From NCBI GenBank assembly GCA_017513085.1, contig JAFWDK010000010.1, positions 248,001 to 312,000 of the forward strand: 64,000 bases of DNA, read 5' to 3'. The notes below the pieces were generated by a model that made no database searches, was not told the origin of the DNA, and worked only from the letters and a program-made list of their open reading frames with translations. The stretch is from Clostridiales bacterium (GTDB lineage: Bacteria > Bacillota > Clostridia > Saccharofermentanales > Saccharofermentanaceae). Both the position numbers and the translations under genes were made by a program. How positions within the stretch are numbered: position 1 is the first letter of the stretch; every line of letters starts with the position of its first letter. Of this stretch, positions 35,213-43,952 are shown in pieces.

Positions 35213-36157
35213 ATGAGCCTTATGGGTACAAATTCACCGGCTTTGAAAGAAAAAAATACTAGAGCCGAGATGAAGAGACAGAGAATTCTTCTTATCATAG
35301 CAGGATTATTTGTTATCTATGGTATCGTATTCTATTATTTGCCATTGTTCGGCTGGATCATGGCTTTTCAGAACTATAAGATTAAAGATGGTATTTTCGG
35401 TTCTGAGTTTGTAGGATTAAGATGGTTTAAATTTCTGTTCTCTGATCAAACATTCTTACGAGTTATTCGTAACACTCTTTGCATGGGTGTATTAAATCTT
35501 GTTTCCACAACAATTACAGCGATTGGTTTCGCTATCCTTTTGAATGAGGTAAGGAACACTTTCGGTAAAAAGTTGGTTCAGACAATTTCTTACTTACCTC
35601 ACTTTTTGTCTTGGATCGTTGTAACAGGTATTGTTCATGATGCTCTTTCTATTAACGGTGTCATTAACGAATTATTTGTTAACTTACATATTTTTAAAGA
35701 GCCTATCAGTTTCTTCTCGCATAAAGAATATTTCTGGCCTATCGTTGCTTTGTCCAACGTTTGGAAAGAAACTGGTTGGAATGCTATTATCTATCTTGCA
35801 ACTATCACATCTATTGACCCTGCTCTTTATGAAGCAGCTGCGATGGATGGTGCCGGTAGATGGCAGAAGATCAAGCATATTACTCTCCCGGGTCTTCGTT
35901 CCACAATCATCATTCTTCTTATCATGAATATCGGTAATGTTATCAATGCCGGATTCGAAGTTCAGTACTTGTTGACAAACGGCTTTATTAAGCCTGTATC
36001 TGAGACGATCGATATTTATGTATTGACCTATGGTGTTGGTAAGATGAACTACTCACTTGGTACAGCCGGCGGTATATTTAAGACATTCGTATCTTTGGTC
36101 CTCATCGTAATCTTTAACTTTATTGCGAAGAAGACCGGCGATGAACGGTTGTTCTAA
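35213..36157 (+). CDS. LplB-like sugar ABC transporter permease
   Basis: 314 residues with six predicted membrane spans. The cytoplasmic EAA loop EAAAMDGAGRWQKIKHITLP (about 218-237) contacts the ATPase. LPLFGWIMAFQNYK near residue 44 is typical of LplB/YteP. GGGGAGG lies upstream of ATG 35213; the longer frame from 35180 begins inside the intercistronic hairpin and was not used. It forms the heterodimeric channel with the next gene, which starts 14 bases later. Confidence 0.93.
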   Translation: MSLMGTNSPALKEKNTRAEMKRQRILLIIAGLFVIYGIVFYYLPLFGWIMAFQNYKIKDGIFGSEFVGLRWFKFLFSDQTFLRVIRNTLCMGVLNLVSTTITAIGFAILLNEVRNTFGKKLVQTISYLPHFLSWIVVTGIVHDALSINGVINELFVNLHIFKEPISFFSHKEYFWPIVALSNVWKETGWNAIIYLATITSIDPALYEAAAMDGAGRWQKIKHITLPGLRSTIIILLIMNIGNVINAGFEVQYLLTNGFIKPVSETIDIYVLTYGVGKMNYSLGTAGGIFKTFVSLVLIVIFNFIAKKTGDERLF

Positions 36158-36171
36158 GGAGGTGACATGCT

Positions 36172-37080
36172 ATGAATTCTAAATCTAAAAAGAAGATGCA
36201 GATGAGTAAATGGGATTGGGCATTTGTCATCATCAACACAACGTTCTTGGTTCTCTTTTGTATCGTAACTCTTTACCCTGTTTTGAACACATTGGCTCTT
36301 TCGTTCAATGATGGTCTTGATGCGGTAAAAGGTGGTATCCACCTTATCCCTAGAAAGTTCTCTACTGACGCTTATACAACAGTATTCAACATTCAGGGTA
36401 TTAAGCAAGGTGCTATCGTTACTGTCGCTCGTACAGTTCTCGGTACTCTACTTGCTCTCGGAGCTAATGCTTTGCTTTCGTTCGTCGTTTCTAGAAAGAA
36501 GTTCATGTTCCGTTCCAGTCTTTCACTTTTCTGGGTTATCACAATGTATGCTAACGGCGGTATGATTCCTGGATTGGTTCTTTTGAAGGCTCTCGGTCTC
36601 ACAAACTCTTTCTGGGTATACATCGTTCCTGGTCTGGTTGGTGCTTTTAACATTTTGGTACTTCGTACTTATATGGAAGGTCTTCCGGATTCTTACGAAG
36701 AGTCTGCTCAGCTTGATGGTGCAGGTTATATGACGATCTTTGTTAAGATCATTTCTCCTCTTTGTAAACCGGTTTACGCTACGATCGCACTCTTTATGGC
36801 TGTTGGTCATTGGAACTCCTGGTTTGATGCAATGCTCTATAACCGTACAAAGCCGCAGTATACAACACTGCAGTACGAGTTGCAGAAACTCCTGAGTAAC
36901 GTTATGCAGCAGTCCGGTAATGCTTCCAGCTCCGGTAAGACCGCTTCGACATCCAAGGTTACACCTATCACGGTACGTTCCGCTGCGACGATCGCAACGA
37001 TGCTGCCTATCATCTGCTTGTATCCTTTCTTGCAGAGATACTTTGTAACCGGTTTGACAATCGGTGGTGTTAAAGAGTAA
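36172..37080 (+). CDS. LplC-like sugar ABC transporter permease
   Basis: 302 residues with six predicted membrane spans. The EAA-type loop is EESAQLDGAGYMTIFVKIISP (about 180-200). The start VIINTTFLVLFCIVTLYPVLN and the end LQRYFVTGLTIGGVKE are characteristic of LplC/YtcP. AAGGAGG precedes the ATG. It completes the importer, and a strong terminator follows. Confidence 0.93.
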   Translation: MNSKSKKKMQMSKWDWAFVIINTTFLVLFCIVTLYPVLNTLALSFNDGLDAVKGGIHLIPRKFSTDAYTTVFNIQGIKQGAIVTVARTVLGTLLALGANALLSFVVSRKKFMFRSSLSLFWVITMYANGGMIPGLVLLKALGLTNSFWVYIVPGLVGAFNILVLRTYMEGLPDSYEESAQLDGAGYMTIFVKIISPLCKPVYATIALFMAVGHWNSWFDAMLYNRTKPQYTTLQYELQKLLSNVMQQSGNASSSGKTASTSKVTPITVRSAATIATMLPIICLYPFLQRYFVTGLTIGGVKE

Positions 37081-37098
37081 AACTTGTTGCACTTTTTG

Positions 37099-37138
37099 CT
37101 ACCTGCCCCTAATATATAGGGGCAGGTAGTATTTTTTT
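37099..37138 (+). terminator. Rho-independent terminator after the permease genes
   Basis: A perfect 12-bp stem, CTACCTGCCCCT (37099-37110) and its complement (37118-37129), loop AATATAT, then a T-rich tail to 37138. Some transcription may read through into yesL, or yesL may use the TGATATTAG extended -10 just upstream of it. Confidence 0.92.
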
Positions 37139-37191
37139 GTAATAATACTTATGATATTAGTCAAAATCTTAATGATAGAAGGTTATAACGA

Positions 37192-37926
37192 ATGGGAATA
37201 TTCAGACATGATGGTCCGATAATGGAGTTTTTGAGTACTGTGGCAGATTTAATGATCCTGGATCTTATCTGCATAGTTTGTTGTATTCCAATCGTAACTA
37301 TCGGTCCGGCACTCAGTGCCAAATATGCGGTAGCCATGCGTATTGTCAGACATGAAGAACCGACTATTGTAAAGCCATATTTCAAAGCGTTCAAAGAAAA
37401 CTTCAAGCAAGCTTTAATTGTCTGGTTGATCCTTATGGTCGTTGTTTTGCTGGTTTGGATCGACTGGTCCTGGATGATCGACAAAGGTTTTGACAATGTT
37501 TCTCCACTTTACTTTGGAGGCGCTGTTTTTGTCACCACAATAGTTTCTTTTATTATAATGACTATTTTTCCAATCATATCAAGATTTGAGCTAACTGTTA
37601 AGGAAGCCTTCAAGACGGCGGCTCTTTTTTCCATGCTGTATTTTTTCGGCCTTCTTGCTATTGTTATCCTTATGGGATTCTCTGTTTTTGTTTGTATCAA
37701 GTATATCCGTTGGTTACCGCTTGCTTTCACTGTTTGCCATCTTTGTATTGTTTACTGTCTCTGCCTGATATTTGTCCGTGGATTTAAAAAACTGGAAGCG
37801 CAGTTTGTTGATGTGGATGAAAATGAAGATGATGTCGATGAAAATGAAGATGATGTCGATTCTGAAATGGACAGTAAGATCATTGATGTCGGGCAAGAAA
37901 AGTCGGACGAGAAGAAAGACGTGTAA
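37192..37926 (+). CDS. YesL-like membrane protein (DUF624)
   Basis: 244 residues with five to six predicted membrane spans. VADLMILDLICIVCCIPIVTIGPA near the start is the DUF624/YesL hallmark. YesL-type proteins sit beside YesM/YesN and Lpl-type sugar transporters in many Firmicutes; their function is not known, though a helper role in transport or signalling is often assumed. The acidic C-terminus contains a duplicated DENEDDV unit, a perfect 21-bp tandem repeat. The next gene starts 2 bases after the stop. Confidence 0.82.
   Translation: MGIFRHDGPIMEFLSTVADLMILDLICIVCCIPIVTIGPALSAKYAVAMRIVRHEEPTIVKPYFKAFKENFKQALIVWLILMVVVLLVWIDWSWMIDKGFDNVSPLYFGGAVFVTTIVSFIIMTIFPIISRFELTVKEAFKTAALFSMLYFFGLLAIVILMGFSVFVCIKYIRWLPLAFTVCHLCIVYCLCLIFVRGFKKLEAQFVDVDENEDDVDENEDDVDSEMDSKIIDVGQEKSDEKKDV
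37816..37857 (+). repeat. Perfect 21-bp tandem duplication in the YesL-like gene
   Basis: Two identical 21-base units (37816-37836 and 37837-37857) encode DENEDDV twice. Being in frame and a multiple of three, it may expand or contract by slippage without breaking the gene. Confidence 0.95.
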
Positions 37927-37928
37927 TT

Positions 37929-38594
37929 ATGGATGAGAAGATCCCACTTAAAGAACGCATAAAAAAAGAAAAAGAGAAATTCAGTAAATTTGATGCTGCA
38001 ACGAAGAAAAAGTATTTTCGGGATTATTATTTAATTCCGTGTATTTTGATCATTGCAGTAATTGTTTTTGTCTGTTGGTTTGTTTTTGATTTCTTTTCGT
38101 CGAAGAAAACAGTATATTCCGGAGCAACTGTTGGCTTTCTGATTTCTGATGATGGTTATCAGTATCTGACTTCCGACTTTATGGATAGTTTGGGTTCCGG
38201 ATATAAGAAGAAAAAAGTAGAACTTTCTAGAGATACAGTCATGACGACCTATGATGAGGCACAAAATGACAAAATGACTATGGAGATGGCTTTTACATCG
38301 CAGATTACTGCCGGAATGTTCCAGTATGCGATTTTTACCAAGTCCGGTTTTGATCATTATGCTGGTTATGAGTTTTATATGCCGTTAGACGAGTATAGCT
38401 CCTCAGAGAAATATTCTTCTATGCAATTCATCCGTTCTTCAGATAATCAGATTTCCGGAATCTTATTATCTGAAGAAGTCAAGAATAAAATCGGATATGC
38501 CGGAGATGAAGAGCTTGTTTTCACTTTACTTTATACGGATGAGCATAAAGATCTTAATACTCCGTTCATTGATTATCTGTTCCTGGGAGGCTAA
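37929..38594 (+). CDS. Unknown single-pass membrane protein with external domain
   Basis: 221 residues that I do not recognise. A basic, Lys-rich cytoplasmic start (1-32) is followed by one membrane helix (about 34-56) and an external domain of about 165 residues with SGATVGFLISDDGYQYLTSD and many Tyr/Ser residues. It has no cysteine outside the helix and no catalytic motif I can name. It is tightly packed between yesL (2-base gap) and the acetylesterase (2-base gap), so it is part of the carbohydrate locus. A YesL partner or an accessory of the sensor kinase or transporter is possible. Confidence 0.75.
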   Translation: MDEKIPLKERIKKEKEKFSKFDAATKKKYFRDYYLIPCILIIAVIVFVCWFVFDFFSSKKTVYSGATVGFLISDDGYQYLTSDFMDSLGSGYKKKKVELSRDTVMTTYDEAQNDKMTMEMAFTSQITAGMFQYAIFTKSGFDHYAGYEFYMPLDEYSSSEKYSSMQFIRSSDNQISGILLSEEVKNKIGYAGDEELVFTLLYTDEHKDLNTPFIDYLFLGG

Positions 38595-38596
38595 TT

Positions 38597-40201
38597 ATGA
38601 AGATTTCAAGTATTTACAGCGATGGCATGATCATGCAGAGAAATAAAAAGAATACGATTTCCGGTGTTCTTGAGACGGAGAAATCGATCAAAGCAGAGCT
38701 TGATGGAGTATCGATTCCGGTCGATGTTAAGGCTGACGGATCTTTTACCGTAGTTATCGATGAACAAGAAGCCGGTGGGCCTCATGTGCTTGCTATCGGC
38801 GATCTTGTGATACATGATGTTTTGTTTGGCGATGTTTATGTGCTGGGTGGTCAATCCAATATGGAACTTCCGGTTCTTTTTACTGCGGATGAACATTTTG
38901 ATGAGATCGAGAGCGCTGACTTCGCGCAGATTCGCCAATTTGAAGTACCTAAGGTTCCTCTGTTTGGAAGAAAAGAAGAGTTTCTGAATGGAGGCAATTG
39001 GGTAAATGCGGATCAGAAGAATATCAATTCTTTTAGCGCAATCGGCTTCTATTTTGCAAAACAGAAGTATTTAAAGGATCAGGTTCCGGTTGGCCTTGTT
39101 CAGACTGCGGTTGGCGGTGCGCCGGTTGAAAGTCTGATGAGTGAAGAAGTGCTTGTGGATACTTTCGAAAAGATCTATCCGAAATATGAATCTTCCGGGG
39201 CCTGCAATGGTGATAAGAGCAAATGTTGCCTTTGGTGTTATAAGGAAAAGCTTGCTCAGAATCGAGATGCAGATTTTGTTGCTAAAACCCAAAAGGAAGA
39301 TTTCGAGTTCGAGCAGAAGTGGCGTTCTGAGCTTGCCGCTAAAGATCCAGGAACAGAAGCGCACTGGGAGAATCTCTGGAATGATGGTGAAGGAGAATCA
39401 TTTACAATGCCGTCCACTTTCTTTAAGACGAAGTATGAAGACCTTCGATTTGGTTCAGTATGGCTTCAGAAAGTGGTCAATGTTCCGGAAGAGTTTTGTA
39501 AAGGACGTATTCAGCTTCGTCTGGGTACCCTGATCGATTCTGATGACACATATGTAAATGGCGTCAGAGTCGGCGGTTTCGGTTTCAAGTATCCGCCACG
39601 CCGGTATTGGTTGCCGGATGGACTTCTTAAGCCTGGTAAGAATGTGATCTCCGTTCGTTTGGTCATGACAGGCAATATCGGCGGTGCTGTTATAGAGACA
39701 CCATTCTGTTTAAAGAACGAAGATCATGAAATATCTCTTTATGGAGAGTGGAAGGTTAGGATGGGTATCAAGGCAGATGAACCGCTGCGTGGCCAGACTT
39801 TCTTCATCTGGGCACCTACTGCGCTTTATAATTCCATGCTTTATCCAATCCGAAATTATAACTGCAAAGCCATCCTGTTCTATCAGGGAGAGTCGAATGG
39901 TGAGTACCCTCAGTATTACGGGGATCTTCTAGTGAAGATGGTCGAAGAGTGGCGTGTGCTTTTTGGACAGGTTCCGTTCTTAATGGCGGAGATCACTATG
40001 TGGGAAGGAGAAGGACCTGAATACGGTGAGGATGTATTCCTTGACATTCGTATGGCACAAAGAGAAGTAGTCGGCCGTATTCCTGATGCATACTTGATCA
40101 AGACCGATGACATAGGTCAATTTAACGACTTGCATCCTCAGAACAAGAAAGATGTTGCAGTTCGTTTCTTCGAAACTTATGAGTCATTAAACCAAAAGTG
40201 A
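38597..40201 (+). CDS. Sialate O-acetylesterase-family (SGNH) carbohydrate acetylesterase
   Basis: 534 residues without a signal peptide. The SGNH nucleophile is in VLGGQSNMELPV (about 84-95), a second block is FYQGESNGEY (about 430), and the Asp/His pair is in FNDLHPQNK near the C-terminus. A beta-domain (about 260-380) interrupts the hydrolase, as in the sialate O-acetylesterase family. In this setting it probably removes acetyl groups from imported xylo-oligosaccharides, complementing the esterase-GH43 fusion; sialic acid itself is unlikely. It ends 1 base before the convergent recombinase gene. Confidence 0.87.
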   Translation: MKISSIYSDGMIMQRNKKNTISGVLETEKSIKAELDGVSIPVDVKADGSFTVVIDEQEAGGPHVLAIGDLVIHDVLFGDVYVLGGQSNMELPVLFTADEHFDEIESADFAQIRQFEVPKVPLFGRKEEFLNGGNWVNADQKNINSFSAIGFYFAKQKYLKDQVPVGLVQTAVGGAPVESLMSEEVLVDTFEKIYPKYESSGACNGDKSKCCLWCYKEKLAQNRDADFVAKTQKEDFEFEQKWRSELAAKDPGTEAHWENLWNDGEGESFTMPSTFFKTKYEDLRFGSVWLQKVVNVPEEFCKGRIQLRLGTLIDSDDTYVNGVRVGGFGFKYPPRRYWLPDGLLKPGKNVISVRLVMTGNIGGAVIETPFCLKNEDHEISLYGEWKVRMGIKADEPLRGQTFFIWAPTALYNSMLYPIRNYNCKAILFYQGESNGEYPQYYGDLLVKMVEEWRVLFGQVPFLMAEITMWEGEGPEYGEDVFLDIRMAQREVVGRIPDAYLIKTDDIGQFNDLHPQNKKDVAVRFFETYESLNQK

Positions 40202-40202
40202 T

Positions 40203-41207
40203 TCAATTCTCTTTTTTAAACCCGGCTAACGGGTTTTTGGAAACCGCTTCGTGAAGAGTGTCGTCATCCACATGGGTATAGATCTGTGTAGTGGCGACAC
40301 TTTGATGTCCAAGTATAGTTTGGAGACTTCGAATGTCAACTTCGCCGTATTTGTACATTAAGGTGGCTGCGGTATGACGAAGCTTATGGACGGAATACAT
40401 GGCAGGATCGATTCCTGAAGCAGATAACAGGTTTTTAATGATATTCTGAATCATCTGAGTACTGATCCGTGTACCACGTTTACTCAGAAAAAGCGCTTGT
40501 TCGTCCTTGACCTTCATTTGATCCCGAATCGGATAATAGTCGCGTAATGCGACTAGACAGGCATTGTTGAGATAGATCGTGCGTTCTTTGTTGCCTTTGC
40601 CTACTACTCGGAGTGTATCATCACGTATATCTGAAAGATTGATCATTTGAAGCTCGGAAAGACGCATGCCGCAATTCAGAAACAGCGTAACGATGCAAAA
40701 ATCTCGTTCTGAACTTGGCTTTGACGAATGTTCGGCTGTTTCCAGAAGGTGAACGCTCTGTTCCAGATTCAGGTATTTTGGTAAACGCTTCGGGCGCTTG
40801 GGTGTTTCCAATTCGTAGGATGGATCATCTTTGATGATCCTCTTCTTTTGGAACAGATATTTAAAGAAAGACTTTAATGTGGCGACTTTTCTGGCACGTG
40901 TGGCGGCAGAAGCTTTGCGTTCGCGGGAAAGAAATATCATAAAGGCGAAAAGATCGTCCTGGGCGATTCGATTCAGGAATTTCTCGTCAACATCGCTGAT
41001 ATCGATATCGTCAAATTGCAGTTTGTCACTGAGTGTGACAAGTCCCCAGTCTTTTTTTAGAAAACGAAAGAAGAGGAGAAGATCGTATTTGTATTCTTTT
41101 ACGGTCAAAGGTGATTTTTCCTGAACAGCCTGCATATATCGCAGGTACTGTTCCAGAATCGGAAAAGTCGCTTGTTCTCCGGATGATTTTCCTTTCGGAC
41201 GCCCCAT
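40203..41207 (-). CDS. Tyrosine recombinase, XerC/XerD-like
   Basis: 334 residues. An N-terminal SAM-like core-binding domain (about 15-120) precedes the catalytic domain, with Arg in NCGMRLSE, Lys in GKGNKER, His-x-x-Arg in HKLRHTAA, His in LGHQSVATT and nucleophile Tyr in IYTHVDD. All six catalytic positions are intact. Candidate roles are chromosome-dimer resolution or a chromosomal XerD-like function. No attachment repeats or phage genes flank it, so I do not read it as an island integrase. TAGGAGG sits before the ATG at 41207, with an extended -10 TGATACTAT further upstream on the minus strand. Confidence 0.92.
   Translation of the reverse strand: MGRPKGKSSGEQATFPILEQYLRYMQAVQEKSPLTVKEYKYDLLLFFRFLKKDWGLVTLSDKLQFDDIDISDVDEKFLNRIAQDDLFAFMIFLSRERKASAATRARKVATLKSFFKYLFQKKRIIKDDPSYELETPKRPKRLPKYLNLEQSVHLLETAEHSSKPSSERDFCIVTLFLNCGMRLSELQMINLSDIRDDTLRVVGKGNKERTIYLNNACLVALRDYYPIRDQMKVKDEQALFLSKRGTRISTQMIQNIIKNLLSASGIDPAMYSVHKLRHTAATLMYKYGEVDIRSLQTILGHQSVATTQIYTHVDDDTLHEAVSKNPLAGFKKEN
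40218..40238 (+). terminator. Terminator of the carbohydrate operon, lying inside the end of the recombinase gene
   Basis: AAACCCG (40218-40224) pairs with CGGGTTT (40230-40236), followed by TT and GG. The convergent genes leave almost no gap, so the plus-strand terminator is embedded in the antisense coding end of the Xer gene. The T-run is short. Confidence 0.6.
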
Positions 41208-41274
41208 TGATTCCTCCTATAGCTTTATTAAACTCATAGTATCACATTCACATTGAAAAAATGTTGGAAATATC

Positions 41275-41340
41275 TTGTATTTCGATTTCCGTTGCGATAT
41301 AATACACCCATCAAAGACAAATGTCCACGGTGCGTGGACA
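41275..41340 (+). promoter_or_regulatory. Promoter of asd and a leader hairpin
   Basis: TTGTAT (41275-41280), a 17-base spacer and TATAAT (41298-41303). The leader contains a perfect 8-bp hairpin, TGTCCACG (41322-41329) and CGTGGACA (41333-41340), only four bases before the AGAGAGGA ribosome site. It could modulate translation. I see no lysine riboswitch or T-box in this short leader. Confidence 0.65.
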
Positions 41341-41364
41341 CACCAGAGAGGAATCGTGATAAAT

Positions 41365-42450
41365 ATGAGTAAGTTAAAAGTTGGCGTAATCGGCGCAACA
41401 GGATATGTCGGACAGCGTTTCATTTCGCTTTTGGATAATCATCCTTGGTTTGAGTGTGTAGCAGTTGTTGCTTCCCCTCGTTCTGCCGGCAAGCCTTATG
41501 CTGAAGCAGTAGAAGGACGTTGGAAGATCGATAAGGAAATGCCTTCCTATGTTAAGGACATGATCGTTGAGAGCACCGAGAATATTGAAGATGTTTGCAA
41601 GAAGGTTGACTTCGTTTTCTGTGCTGTCGATATGAAGAAAGACGAGATCCGTGCTTTGGAAGAGAAGATCGCTAAGCTCGAGACTCCTGTTATTTCCAAT
41701 AACTCTGCAAACAGATGGACTCCTGATGTTCCGATGATGGTTCCTGAGATCAATTCCGATCATGCTGCTATCATTGAGAAGCAGAGAGAGAGACTTGGCA
41801 CCAAGCGTGGTTTTATTGCTGTTAAACCTAACTGCTCGATCCAGAGCTATGTTCCGGCTTTGACACCACTTCGTTCTTTTGGCATCAAGCAGATCTCTGT
41901 ATGTACTTATCAGGCGATCTCCGGAGCAGGCAAGACTTTCAAGGATTGGCCGGAAATGGTAGGAAACATGATTCCTTATATCGGTGGTGAAGAGGAAAAG
42001 AGTGAACAGGAGCCGTTAAAGGTGTGGGGTCATATCGAAGGTAACGAAATCGTTAAGGCAGATGCGCCTGTGATTTCCGCTCAGTGCTATCGTGTTGCGG
42101 TTCAGGAAGGTCATACTGCAGCTGTTTCGGTTTCTTTTGAGAAGAAACCAACAAAGGAAGAAATGATCGAAGCTTGGAAGAACTTTAAGGGTGTTCCGCA
42201 GGAACTTGATCTTCCACATGCTCCGAAGCAGTTCCTCCAGTATCTGGAAGAGGATAACCGTCCGCAGCCGGCTTTGGATGCTATGTTTGGAGATGGCATG
42301 GGTGTTTCCATCGGCCGCTTAAGAGAAGACTCGATCTTTGATTACAAGTTTACCTGTCTTTCCCACAATACTCTTCGTGGCGCTGCCGGTGGCGCAATGC
42401 TTACTGCAGAACTTCTTTATAAGAAGGGTTATCTTTCTGCCAAGGATTAA
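41365..42450 (+). CDS. asd: Aspartate-semialdehyde dehydrogenase
   Basis: 361 residues. NADP-binding GVIGATGYVGQRF opens the protein, the catalytic cysteine is in VKPNCSIQS (about 150-158), and NSANRWTPDVPMMVPEIN and HTAAVSVSF mark the fungal/archaeal-like Asd subtype rather than the E. coli type. It reduces aspartyl phosphate to the semialdehyde that feeds lysine/DAP, threonine and methionine. ATG 41365 is used because AGAGAGGA lies 12 bases upstream; in-frame GTG 41356 is too close to it. It is monocistronic, between its own promoter and terminator. Confidence 0.95.
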   Translation: MSKLKVGVIGATGYVGQRFISLLDNHPWFECVAVVASPRSAGKPYAEAVEGRWKIDKEMPSYVKDMIVESTENIEDVCKKVDFVFCAVDMKKDEIRALEEKIAKLETPVISNNSANRWTPDVPMMVPEINSDHAAIIEKQRERLGTKRGFIAVKPNCSIQSYVPALTPLRSFGIKQISVCTYQAISGAGKTFKDWPEMVGNMIPYIGGEEEKSEQEPLKVWGHIEGNEIVKADAPVISAQCYRVAVQEGHTAAVSVSFEKKPTKEEMIEAWKNFKGVPQELDLPHAPKQFLQYLEEDNRPQPALDAMFGDGMGVSIGRLREDSIFDYKFTCLSHNTLRGAAGGAMLTAELLYKKGYLSAKD

Positions 42451-42465
42451 TGTTCAACAAAGAGA

Positions 42466-42499
42466 GAGGGACTTGTTCAGGCAAGTCCCTCATTTCTTT
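42466..42499 (+). terminator. Terminator after asd
   Basis: A perfect 10-bp stem, GAGGGACTTG (42466-42475) and CAAGTCCCTC (42482-42491), followed by ATTTCTTT. From here to 42901 there is no protein gene, only the tRNA pair with its signals. Confidence 0.85.
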
Positions 42500-42550
42500 G
42501 CGTAAAGAAGCATTAGCGTAACGGTAAAAAAAAGATTTTCGAAAAAGGTG

Positions 42551-42579
42551 TTGACGTGAGGAAAGATTATCGCTATAAT
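42551..42579 (+). promoter_or_regulatory. Promoter of the tRNA(CAU)-tRNA(Tyr) pair
   Basis: TTGACG (42551-42556), a 17-base spacer and perfect TATAAT (42574-42579). Confidence 0.8.
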
Positions 42580-42620
42580 CTTTCTTGCGCTTTGAGAAAT
42601 GGGTACAAACTCAAACAAGC

Positions 42621-42697
42621 GGGCCTTTAGCTCAGTTGGTTAGAGCAACCGGCTCATAACCGGTCGGTCTTGGGTTCGAGTCCCTGAAGGCCCACCA
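42621..42697 (+). tRNA. tRNA with anticodon CAU (elongator Met or Ile2)
   Basis: Acceptor GGGCCTT pairs with AAGGCCC, then A and encoded CCA. The loop CTCATAA gives CAU. The fully paired first acceptor pair excludes an initiator tRNA. The body resembles clostridial tRNAs annotated as Met, but also Ile2 tRNAs whose C34 becomes lysidine and which read AUA; sequence alone does not settle it. Confidence 0.93.
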
Positions 42698-42725
42698 ATT
42701 AGAAGCTAACGTCAATTATATATAT

Positions 42726-42810
42726 GGGAGAATTCCCGAGCGGCCAAAGGGGGCAGACTGTAAATCTGTTGTCACCGACTTCGGTGGTTCGAATCCACCT
42801 TCTCCCACCA
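42726..42810 (+). tRNA. tRNA-Tyr (anticodon GUA)
   Basis: Acceptor GGGAGAA pairs with TTCTCCC and CCA is encoded. Anticodon loop CTGTAAA gives GUA. The long variable arm (CACCGACTTCGGTG) is that of a bacterial class II tRNA-Tyr. Confidence 0.95.
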
Positions 42811-42843
42811 AGAGAGTTGATCTTTGATCAGCTCTCTTTTTAT
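42811..42843 (+). terminator. Terminator after the tRNA pair
   Basis: AGAGAGTTGATC (42811-42822) pairs with GATCAGCTCTCT (42826-42837), followed by a T-run, directly abutting the tRNA-Tyr CCA. Confidence 0.88.
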
Positions 42844-42901
42844 TTGTTTATTATCTTCATATCTATTATAATTCTTTGTAATACACATTCGGAGGTGCTA
42901 T

Positions 42902-43912
42902 ATGAATATTCTTGTTAGTGGCGGTACTGGTTTTATCGGATCACATACCTGTGTGGAGCTCCTCAATTCCGGTTATGATGTAGTTGTATTCGATAATCTT
43001 TCCAATTCGAAAGAAGATACAATTGATAAGATCTTTACTATTACAGGTAAGCGTCCGAAATTCTATAAGGCCGACATGGTCGTTCCTTCTGAACTGGATC
43101 AGATCTTTGAAGAGAACAGTATTGATGCCGTTATTCATTTTGCCGGGTTGAAAGCAGTAGGTGAAAGTGTCGCTAAGCCTTTGGAGTATTATAAGAACAA
43201 TATTTGCGGAACCCTTAATCTTCTTGAGGCAATGAGAAAACATAACGTGAAGAATTTTGTTTTTTCCTCTTCGGCTACCGTATATGGAACACCTGAATTC
43301 GTTCCAATCACAGAGGAATGCCCTCTTGGTATGACTACCAATCCATATGGAGAAACCAAGAAGATGCTCGAGCGGATTCTTACCGATTTTCAGAAGGCGA
43401 ATCCAGATTGGCATGTGGTCCTGCTTCGTTATTTCAATCCGATCGGATGTCACGAGAGCGGTATCATCGGAGAGGAACCAAATGGTATTCCAAACAATCT
43501 TATGCCTTATATCATGCAGGTCGCTGTCGGAAAACTCCCGTTTTTGCGAGTTTTCGGTAACGATTATAATACACCGGATGGTACGGGTGTTCGCGATTAT
43601 ATCCATGTTGTGGATCTGGCTCGCGGACATGTATCGGTCCTTAAGAAGCTTTCGGATGAAGCCGGAGTGTATGTGTATAATTTAGGAACCGGTATAGGTT
43701 ATAGTGTTTTGGATATCGTTCATGCATTTGAAAAAGTTAACCAAATCACGATTCCGTATCAAATCACAGATAGAAGACCAGGCGATATTGATGTCTCATA
43801 TTCGGATCCCGGAAAGGCTGAAAGAGAACTCGGATGGAAAGCAGAATATGATCTGGACCGTATGTGTCTGGATGCTTTTCGCTTCGCCAGGAATACCATG
43901 ACCTCTAATTGA
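42902..43912 (+). CDS. galE: UDP-glucose 4-epimerase
   Basis: 336 residues, the standard length. The Rossmann glycine motif [10 protein letters not shown] (6-15), catalytic SSSATVYG and the YxxxK motif in [11 protein letters not shown] are intact, and [12 protein letters not shown] is typical of GalE. It interconverts UDP-glucose and UDP-galactose for galactose use and cell-surface glycan synthesis. CGGAGG precedes ATG 42902. The stop codon overlaps the -35 box of the downstream tRNA-Leu promoter. Confidence 0.95.
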   Translation: MNILVSGGTGFIGSHTCVELLNSGYDVVVFDNLSNSKEDTIDKIFTITGKRPKFYKADMVVPSELDQIFEENSIDAVIHFAGLKAVGESVAKPLEYYKNNICGTLNLLEAMRKHNVKNFVFSSSATVYGTPEFVPITEECPLGMTTNPYGETKKMLERILTDFQKANPDWHVVLLRYFNPIGCHESGIIGEEPNGIPNNLMPYIMQVAVGKLPFLRVFGNDYNTPDGTGVRDYIHVVDLARGHVSVLKKLSDEAGVYVYNLGTGIGYSVLDIVHAFEKVNQITIPYQITDRRPGDIDVSYSDPGKAERELGWKAEYDLDRMCLDAFRFARNTMTSN

Positions 43913-43937
43913 CAGTCTTTTTCGAGTGTGCTAATAT
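43909..43937 (+). promoter_or_regulatory. Promoter of tRNA-Leu(CAA)
   Basis: TTGACA (43909-43914), a 17-base spacer and TAATAT (43932-43937). The -35 box shares bases with the galE stop codon. Confidence 0.8.
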
Positions 43938-43952
43938 ACTTTTCGTCGCAAC

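Noticed and set aside
41208..41364. Lysine riboswitch or T-box in the asd leader
   Set aside because: The leader after the -10 box is only about 55 bases, with a single small hairpin and no T-box sequence or large aptamer.
40203..42843. Genomic island bounded by the Xer gene and the tRNA cluster
   Set aside because: Housekeeping asd lies between, the tRNAs are intact with no partial 3' copy nearby, and no phage or mobile genes are present.
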